NCBI GenBank assembly: GCA_003552525.1
Contig: PUNF01000194.1
Coordinates: 1 to 42,673 of the forward strand
DNA length: 42,673 nucleotides
Direction of reading: 5' to 3'
DNA from: Clostridia bacterium
GTDB lineage: Bacteria; Bacillota; Sulfobacillia; SLMV01
Shown here: piece after piece, positions 36,715 through 42,673 of the stretch
How the letters are laid out: each line of letters begins with the position of its first letter
How positions within the stretch are numbered: the first letter of the stretch is position 1
The notes under the pieces: generated by a model
Seen by the model: only the letters and a program-made list of their open reading frames with translations
Database searches by the model: none
What the model was told of the DNA's origin: nothing
Position numbers and translations under genes: made by a program

Positions 36715-37914
36715 CTAGGCCCTGTCGAACTCTTCCTTCATGGCCTCGCGCAGCGCGGGATCGGTGAAGCAATCCACGACGGTCATGGCCATGGCCTTGG
36801 CCCCCAGGAGCATGCCGCGCTTGCCGGCCTCGGAGGCGGCCGCGGCGGCGAACTCGATGCTATGCCCGGCCACCGACGGCGGCACGATGGCGACGTAGGG
36901 GTGGATCGAGGGCACGGCGTGGCTGACGTTCCCCATGTCCGTCGATCCGCCGCCGCGCAACGTCTCGTCGATGTCTTCGCCAAGGGCACGGACATTCTCT
37001 GCATAGGCACCGGCGAAGGTGAGATTGGGCTTCATATTGGCGTAGCGCTGCCCGGTATTGCGAAACTCCGCGGTACAGCCGGCGGCGCGGGCGCCACCTT
37101 CGGCACAGTCCTTGATCCGCTCCACGACGTAATCGAGGTATTCGACTTCCGCGGCCCGGGCGTACATCCGGATCTGCGCCCGGTCGGGGACGATGTTCGG
37201 CGAGTGGCCCCCCTCGGTGATGACCCCGTGGATGCGCACGTCGTCGGTGACGTGCTGTCGCAGCGCATTCCATCCGTTGAACGTCTGGATGGCGGCGTCC
37301 AGGGCGTTCCGACCCGCCTCGGGTGACGCGGCGGCGTGGGAAGACTTGCCGTGATAGGTAATTTCCATGGCCTCGCGCGCGAGGCTGCGCCCACCGATCC
37401 CGTTCAACGAGGACGGGTGGATCATGAGCGCGCAGTCGACATCGTCGAATATGCCCGCCTCGACCATCAGGACCTTGCCCCCGGCGTCGTCCACCGCACC
37501 CTCCTCGGCGGGGGTGCCGATGACCAGCAAGGTGCCGGCGAAACCCTCCTCCGCCAGGGCGTCCAGGGTGGGCAGAAGGGCCATGCCCGCACCCACCGCG
37601 GATGCCGCGATGATGTTGTGCCCGCAGGCGTGCCCCATATTGGGCAACGCATCGTATTCCGCCAGGATTGCCACCCTGGGCCCGTTGCCGTCGCCGAAGG
37701 TCTTCTGCGCCAGGAAACTCGTCTGCATGTCGGCCACGCCGCGCTCCACTTCGAAGCCGGCTTCTTCCAGCATGTCGGACAACAACGCGGCGGCCCGGTG
37801 CTCTTGGTGCCCGAGCTCCGGGTGGGCATGCATGTCCAGCGCCGCATCCCAGAGGACGGCGGCGCTGTCATCGACCCGCGCGACGACCGCCTGTTTCATC
37901 CCTGCCTTCTCCAA
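36715..37914 (-). CDS. M20 family metallopeptidase / amidohydrolase
   Basis: HAHPELGHQEHRAAALLSDMLEEAGFEV, LAEYDALPNMGHACGHNIIAAS, GTPAEEG, HAAASPEAGRNALDAAIQTFNG; start either TTG 37914 or ATG 37899. Confidence 0.9.
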   Translation of the reverse strand: MEKAGMKQAVVARVDDSAAVLWDAALDMHAHPELGHQEHRAAALLSDMLEEAGFEVERGVADMQTSFLAQKTFGDGNGPRVAILAEYDALPNMGHACGHNIIAASAVGAGMALLPTLDALAEEGFAGTLLVIGTPAEEGAVDDAGGKVLMVEAGIFDDVDCALMIHPSSLNGIGGRSLAREAMEITYHGKSSHAAASPEAGRNALDAAIQTFNGWNALRQHVTDDVRIHGVITEGGHSPNIVPDRAQIRMYARAAEVEYLDYVVERIKDCAEGGARAAGCTAEFRNTGQRYANMKPNLTFAGAYAENVRALGEDIDETLRGGGSTDMGNVSHAVPSIHPYVAIVPPSVAGHSIEFAAAAASEAGKRGMLLGAKAMAMTVVDCFTDPALREAMKEEFDRA

Positions 37915-38002
37915 TGTCCATTCCCCCTCCCGGTTCCCGCCCCGCGGGAACCCCTCGCGTGCAGATTTGATCGCGACCCCTATCCTTTCGCCGGCGGGAA
38001 CA

Positions 38003-38689
38003 TTATTCCTCGAGGGCCGGGGAAATCCAGTGGTCGAGCACGCGGCGCAGCACCGCATCCCGGCCATCGCCGGATGTATCGATGACCTCGTGGACGAGCG
38101 CGCTCCTTTGCGCCAGGGCGAGGAAACGATCCTGGGCACGCAGGTAGTGGTCGACGACGGCCGCGGGCCCGTCGGCGAGCACATCGAGGTAGGACAACCA
38201 CCCGGGCCAGCGGGGACGAAACAGGCGCCGTCGCAGGGTGTCACCGTCGACGACGAAAAGGCACATCCGGCAACCCAGGGCGCCCAGCGCGGCGTCGACG
38301 GGCTGCAAGTCGCCCCAACGGAGGTAGGCGTAGTCGATGAGGTGGGTGAGGTGAAACCGTTCGATGACGTAAAGGAATCCATCGGGACCCGCGGGGGCGA
38401 AGCCCCGGTCCCGCAACAGCGCGGCCTGTTGCTCGAGGAAGGCGACGATGCCGCCGAGGTGTGCCGCGTGGTCCCCGGGATCCAGGGTCCCGGCCCGATA
38501 GGCCCGTTCCAACACCCGCTGTGTCAGCTGCTCCGGGAAGAAGAAGCGCCCGGGCTCGGGCAGGGCTTGTACGCGTTGCGAGGCCGACAGGGCCCGAAAC
38601 ACGGTGCTCTTCCCGCTACCCGGAATGCCCTCCAGGAGCAGTCCCCGTGGCCCCGCCGGGTCGCCCGCGCCGTTCACCGCCCGATCCAC
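38003..38689 (-). CDS. P-loop nucleoside/nucleotide kinase-like ATPase
   Basis: GLLLEGIPGSGKSTVFRAL Walker A; ERFHLTHLIDY; thymidylate-kinase-like organisation. Confidence 0.65.
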   Translation of the reverse strand: MDRAVNGAGDPAGPRGLLLEGIPGSGKSTVFRALSASQRVQALPEPGRFFFPEQLTQRVLERAYRAGTLDPGDHAAHLGGIVAFLEQQAALLRDRGFAPAGPDGFLYVIERFHLTHLIDYAYLRWGDLQPVDAALGALGCRMCLFVVDGDTLRRRLFRPRWPGWLSYLDVLADGPAAVVDHYLRAQDRFLALAQRSALVHEVIDTSGDGRDAVLRRVLDHWISPALEE

Positions 38690-39162
38690 GCGATGCCCTC
38701 GGGCGTGATCTCACAGCGCCGGTAGGGGCCGAAGGCCCCGAGGAGATCGACCTCGAACGCGTACGCGTCCCGATCGACCCCATAGCCGCGCAGTCGATGG
38801 ATGTGGCGGAGGCGGTCCTCGTCCAGGTAATCGCCCAGCACGGGCGGATCGTCCTCTTCTTCGGCGTTCTCCCGGGCATCCACCGGCTGCAACAACAGCA
38901 ACTCGTTGATGTTGGTGGCGAAAAACTGTATCTCTTCCCCGGGTTCCAGGATGGGGCCCTCTTCGGACCACATGTCATCGATGGCGGCCGCGAGTTCCTC
39001 TGCCGTGCGGATGGCCGCAGCACTCCGTATCTCGTATATGTTCTCGATGACCCGCGGGTAGAAGACGAGTGCCAGGACGACGATCGATACCAGTATGAGC
39101 AAACGCTGCCAGGTGAGTAAACGGCGCAACAGCGTCCACGGTTGAATCCCTCGATCACTCAA
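38674..39162 (-). CDS. Single-TM pilin/pseudopilin-like hypothetical protein
   Basis: N-terminal TM LLILVSIVVLALVFYPRVIENIYEIRSAAAIRTAEELAAAIDDMWSEEG; next to pilT/pilB; no canonical GFTLxE site. Confidence 0.5.
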   Translation of the reverse strand: MSDRGIQPWTLLRRLLTWQRLLILVSIVVLALVFYPRVIENIYEIRSAAAIRTAEELAAAIDDMWSEEGPILEPGEEIQFFATNINELLLLQPVDARENAEEEDDPPVLGDYLDEDRLRHIHRLRGYGVDRDAYAFEVDLLGAFGPYRRCEITPEGIAWIGR

Positions 39163-39181
39163 GTCGTTGACCTCCAGATGA

Positions 39182-40243
39182 TCAGCCCATCAGCGACCGT
39201 TCCAGCTCCGCCCGGTCCACGCAGTGGGAAAAGGCGACGGACCGCGATATGGCGCCCGTGAGCACCAGTTGGGCCAGGGCATGGTCCATGGTCTGCATGC
39301 CGACGGACCGCCCGGTCTGCATCATGCTGTATAGCTGGTGTTCCTTACCCTCGCGAATTAGGTTGCGCACGCCCGAGGTATTGATGAGTACCTCTCCGGC
39401 CACGCAGCGTCCGTCGCCACTTAGCCTGGGCAGGATCTGCTGGGCCACGATGGCCTGCATGCTGCCGGCGAGCTGCTCGCGAATCTGCCCGCGCATGGCA
39501 TCGGGGAAGATGTCGATGATGCGGTTGACCGCCAGGGCGGCCGTCTGCGTGTGAAGGGTCGAGAGGACGAGGTGTCCGGTCTCGGCGGCGGTGAGGGCAA
39601 TGGCGATGCTGTCCCGGTCCCGCATCTCGCCGATGAGGATGACGTCCGGATCGTGACGGAGGGCATGGCGCAGGGCGGTCGGGAACGAGTGCGTATCGGT
39701 TCCCAGCTCGCGCTGCTTGACGATGGAGTTCTTGTGCACGTGCAGGAACTCGATGGGATCCTCGATGGTGATGATGTTCACCCGGCGTTCCTCGTTGATC
39801 TTTCCGATCAAAGCGGCCAGGGTGGTGGTCTTCCCGGAACCGGTGGGTCCGGTAAGGAGCACGAGTCCCCGCGGAAGCATGGCGAAATCCTCGATGACGT
39901 CCGGGAGCCCCAGGTTGGAAAACAGGGGGATCTCCCAGGGAACGACGCGAAAGACGGCGGCAAGACTATTGCGCTGGCGCATGACATTCCCGCGAAAACG
40001 ACTGATGCCGGGGATCGAGTAGGAGAAGTCCAACTCGAGGTCGCGCTCCAGCTCCTCGTAGTGGTGTGCCTCCAGTAGTGGCTCCAGTAATCTCGGTACG
40101 TCTTCGCCCTCGACCAGGGGGTAATCCTCCAGCGCGAGGAGCTCCCCGTACAGGCGTACCATGGGCGGCAACCCGGGTGCCAGGTGAAGGTCGGATCCGT
40201 TCATATCCACGGTCTTCTGCAGAATCTCTTTGATATCCATCAA
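39182..40243 (-). CDS. pilT: Type IV pilus retraction ATPase PilT
   Basis: GSDLHLAPGLPPMVRLYGEL, GLVLLTGPTGSGKTTTLAALIG, AETGHLVLSTLHTQTAALAVNRIIDIFP. Confidence 0.95.
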   Translation of the reverse strand: MMDIKEILQKTVDMNGSDLHLAPGLPPMVRLYGELLALEDYPLVEGEDVPRLLEPLLEAHHYEELERDLELDFSYSIPGISRFRGNVMRQRNSLAAVFRVVPWEIPLFSNLGLPDVIEDFAMLPRGLVLLTGPTGSGKTTTLAALIGKINEERRVNIITIEDPIEFLHVHKNSIVKQRELGTDTHSFPTALRHALRHDPDVILIGEMRDRDSIAIALTAAETGHLVLSTLHTQTAALAVNRIIDIFPDAMRGQIREQLAGSMQAIVAQQILPRLSGDGRCVAGEVLINTSGVRNLIREGKEHQLYSMMQTGRSVGMQTMDHALAQLVLTGAISRSVAFSHCVDRAELERSLMG

Positions 40244-41961
40244 AGCACCACCCTCATCACTTCCTCGAGGGATGTAATTCCCTCGCGGACCTTTTGTAAA
40301 CCGTCCTGCCGCAGCGTCACCATGCCTTCCTCGATTGCCTGGCGCCGGATCTCCCCGGCCGATCTTCTTTCAAGGGTCAACCGCTGGATGTCTTCGGAGA
40401 CCGGCAACAATTCGAATATGCCGATACGCCCACTGTAGCCCGTACTCGCACACCGGAGACACCCGCCCTGCTTGGGCCGATAGAGGCGGATGTATTGCTC
40501 ATCATCCCCCAGGGGGAAATCGGGGATGCTTTCGGCGTGTTCGCGATGCATGTAATACTCCTCCTTGCACTGGGGACAGAGTACCCGCGCCAGGCGCTGG
40601 GCGAGCACGCAGGCCAGGGAGGAGGCTGTAAGATACGGCTCCACTTCCATCTCGGTGAGGCGGCTCACCGCACCCGAAGCATCGTTCGTGTGCAACGTGG
40701 CGAAGACCAGGTGCCCGGTCAACGCGGATTCGATGGCGATCCTCGCGGTATCCGTATCCCGGATCTCCCCCACCATGATGATGTCGGGATCACAGCGCAA
40801 AATGGAGCGTAAACCGGAGGCGAAGGTAAGTCCGGCCTTGGGGTTAATCTGGATCTGACTGATCGCTTCCATGCGCCGTTCCACGGGATCCTCGACGGTA
40901 ATCACGTTCTTTTGTGTCCGGTCCACGGTAGCAAGGCTGGCGTAGAGCGTGGTACTCTTGCCGCTGCCCGTCGGCCCCGTCACCAGGATGAAACCGTACG
41001 GCAGGTTCACGGCGGATTCGTATTGCTTGAGCACGTCGGGGACGACGCCGAGCTCGGGAAGCGTGATCATGCGGGCCGAACGGTCCAGCAGGCGAAGGGT
41101 GAGGCGCTCTCCAAAGCTGGCCGGCAGCGAGGCCACGCGGACGTCGATGGTCCGCCCCTCGATGCGCAGGGTCATGCGGCCGTCCTGGGGGATGCGGCGT
41201 TCGGCGATATCCATTCCGGACATGACCTTGATCCGAGAGACCAGGGACGCGTGCATACGCCGTGGTGGCTGCATCACGTCGTGCATCACGCCGTCGATGC
41301 GGAAGCGGATACGCAGGTACTTCTCGTGCATCTCGATATGGACATCGCTGGCCTTCGCGGAAACCGCCTGGGAAAGGATAATGTTCGCCAGCTGCACGGC
41401 AGGTCTTTCGGAGGCCTCCTCCGCGGGATCGATGTCCTCAGAGGTATCGATCTCCTCTTCATCGGCCTGCTCGACCCCCACGCTCTCGTGGGAATAGCGG
41501 CGAATGGCCGCCTCCAACTCATTGTCCACCACCACCACGGGCTCGATGTCGAATCCCGTGAGGATGCGGAGGTCATCGAGGGCCAGGATATCCATGGGAT
41601 GTTTCATCGCGACGAGGAGACGATCGTCGCGGAATCCCATGGGAAGAGCGTTGTAGCGCTTGGCGTCCTCCGGCGTGATCGTCGCCATGGCGGCGGGATC
41701 GGGGCTGTCGGTTTCGAGGCTCATGAACGCCACGCCCGCCTGCTCGGCGACGACCTCCGCAATGTCGCGCTCATCCACGTACCCGAGCTCGAGTAGAATC
41801 TTCCCGACCAATCCTCGCTCATTCCGGCGAAAACCCTGGTTGGCCAGGGCTTCCTGAAGCTGTTCTTCGGTGATAATGCCCTTTTTCACCAACCGGTCCC
41901 CAAGGAAATCCCGGGGCTGTCGGTTGCGACCTCTCGGTCGATCGTGTTCTCTATCTGCCAT
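40240..41961 (-). CDS. pilB: Type IV pilus assembly ATPase PilB/GspE with N-terminal MshEN domain
   Basis: FLGDRLVKKGIITEEQLQEALANQ, ILVTGPTGSGKSTTLYASLA, LCPQCKEEYYMH...GGCLRCASTGYSGRIGIFELL. Confidence 0.95.
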   Translation of the reverse strand: MADREHDRPRGRNRQPRDFLGDRLVKKGIITEEQLQEALANQGFRRNERGLVGKILLELGYVDERDIAEVVAEQAGVAFMSLETDSPDPAAMATITPEDAKRYNALPMGFRDDRLLVAMKHPMDILALDDLRILTGFDIEPVVVVDNELEAAIRRYSHESVGVEQADEEEIDTSEDIDPAEEASERPAVQLANIILSQAVSAKASDVHIEMHEKYLRIRFRIDGVMHDVMQPPRRMHASLVSRIKVMSGMDIAERRIPQDGRMTLRIEGRTIDVRVASLPASFGERLTLRLLDRSARMITLPELGVVPDVLKQYESAVNLPYGFILVTGPTGSGKSTTLYASLATVDRTQKNVITVEDPVERRMEAISQIQINPKAGLTFASGLRSILRCDPDIIMVGEIRDTDTARIAIESALTGHLVFATLHTNDASGAVSRLTEMEVEPYLTASSLACVLAQRLARVLCPQCKEEYYMHREHAESIPDFPLGDDEQYIRLYRPKQGGCLRCASTGYSGRIGIFELLPVSEDIQRLTLERRSAGEIRRQAIEEGMVTLRQDGLQKVREGITSLEEVMRVVL

Positions 41962-42164
41962 GTTCTCCCCCCGGCAAGATCGGTCTCCGCTATATGCGTT
42001 ACTCCCCGAATGGTGTCTTTGCGAACAGGTGCACCTTCATTCCTTCGGTATTCGATATCCTCCAATGCGGTTCCTTCTCGCCCATTCGCCTCGGGGGGAG
42101 GGAAAGTACGAAGCGAGGAGGAAGTGGTGGTTTGGCAATCCACTCGTCATTGGAGGCGGAACTA

Positions 42165-42673
42165 TTGGAGTTCATACATGTCGTGTTTGTTCTCTTGTTC
42201 GGCAGCGTCCTCGGCAGCTTCAGCAATGTACTCATCGCGCGCCTCCCGCGTGGCGAAACGATTTCGGGGAGGAGCGCCTGTCCCGAGTGTAAAACCACCC
42301 TCGGTGTTTTTGATCTGGTGCCGGTGGTCAGCTACCTGCTGTTGCGGGCACGATGCCGATACTGCGAGCAGCCGATTCCCGTCCGCTATCCCATCGTAGA
42401 GGCGATATCGGGTGTACTGCTGCTTACGGCATATTGGCGGTTCGGCCCGAACCCCTCTTCGCTTGTCATCTCCGGAGTCTACGTTATCTTCGTGGTATCG
42501 ATCTTCTTTATTGATTTTGACCACGCGATCGTACCCAATAGCCTTACGTATCCCGTCGGGATCATGGCCCTGGGATTGGCCGTACTCGGGCACCCTATCG
42601 CACCCCGCCTTTCGTCGGCCCTCCTGGGGGCAGTAATCGGTGGGGGCGTGTTCTTGCTCATGTTCATCCTCAC
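42165..42673 (+). CDS. pilD: Prepilin peptidase (PilD/GspO family), truncated at window end
   Basis: Not in the supplied ORF track. TTG start with GGAGGCGGA RBS; reads MEFIHVVFVLLFGSVLGSFSNVLIARLPRGETISGRSACPECKTTLGVFDLVPVVSYLLLRARCRYCEQPIPVRYPIVEAISGVLLL...IFFIDFDHAIVPNSLTYPVG. Confidence 0.93.
   Translation, partial: MEFIHVVFVLLFGSVLGSFSNVLIARLPRGETISGRSACPECKTTLGVFDLVPVVSYLLLRARCRYCEQPIPVRYPIVEAISGVLLLTAYWRFGPNPSSLVISGVYVIFVVSIFFIDFDHAIVPNSLTYPVGIMALGLAVLGHPIAPRLSSALLGAVIGGGVFLLMFIL

Noticed and set aside
41962-42164. Possible c-di-GMP riboswitch in the pilB/pilD intergenic region (a CAAACC-like stretch)
   Set aside because: The rest of the GEMM consensus (GGCAAACC with GCAAAGCC and GGCCTAC) is absent on both strands.
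1-42673. CRISPR arrays, tRNAs, rRNAs, insertion sequences
   Set aside because: None recognised by eye: no regularly spaced direct repeats, no transposase motifs, no tRNA T-loop (GTTCRANYC) context that held up.

Overview
High-GC bacterial chromosomal segment, densely packed with many 4-nt ATGA/GTGA-type gene overlaps. I see no rRNA, tRNA, CRISPR array or transposase. The SLH-domain protein and a Tad locus without a secretin suggest a monoderm, Bacillota-like organism (inference only).

Main blocks:
(1) 0-9 kb: PreA/DHOD-like Fe-S protein, a divergent DapA-family protein, a free-Met-(R)-sulfoxide reductase, an FMN-binding protein, a serine hydrolase with the remnant of a second copy, PlsC, a GIY-YIG protein and a peptide-binding ABC lipoprotein.
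(2) 9.3-15.1 kb (minus): etfB - ferredoxin-fused etfA - glcD-like dehydrogenase (the LctBCD electron-bifurcating lactate dehydrogenase layout), then D-aminoacylase and an Fpg-family glycosylase.
(3) 15.3-19.1 kb: methyltransferase and thiamine pyrophosphokinase converging on PHP phosphatase, EF-P and an M24 peptidase.
(4) 19.2-29.4 kb (minus): a complete glycine-cleavage and lipoylation operon, tandem glycine riboswitch - gcvT - gcvH - gcvPA - gcvPB - two LipS1/LipS2-type radical SAM proteins - LipM-like octanoyltransferase - lpd - glyA.
(5) 29.4-35 kb (minus): Tad/Flp pilus locus (cpaB, tadZ, tadA, tadB, tadC, flp, tadE, tadG-like).
(6) 35.2-36.7 kb: SLH protein with FlgD-like Ig domain and acidic tail.
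(7) 36.7-42.7 kb: M20 amidohydrolase, P-loop kinase, pilin-like protein, PilT, PilB (MshEN type) and a truncated prepilin peptidase.

The most interesting observations are the self-contained lipoylation module using LipS1/LipS2 with LipM, the unusual riboswitch expression platform with mutually exclusive hairpins, the divergent DapA-like enzyme, and the hydrolase gene remnant.
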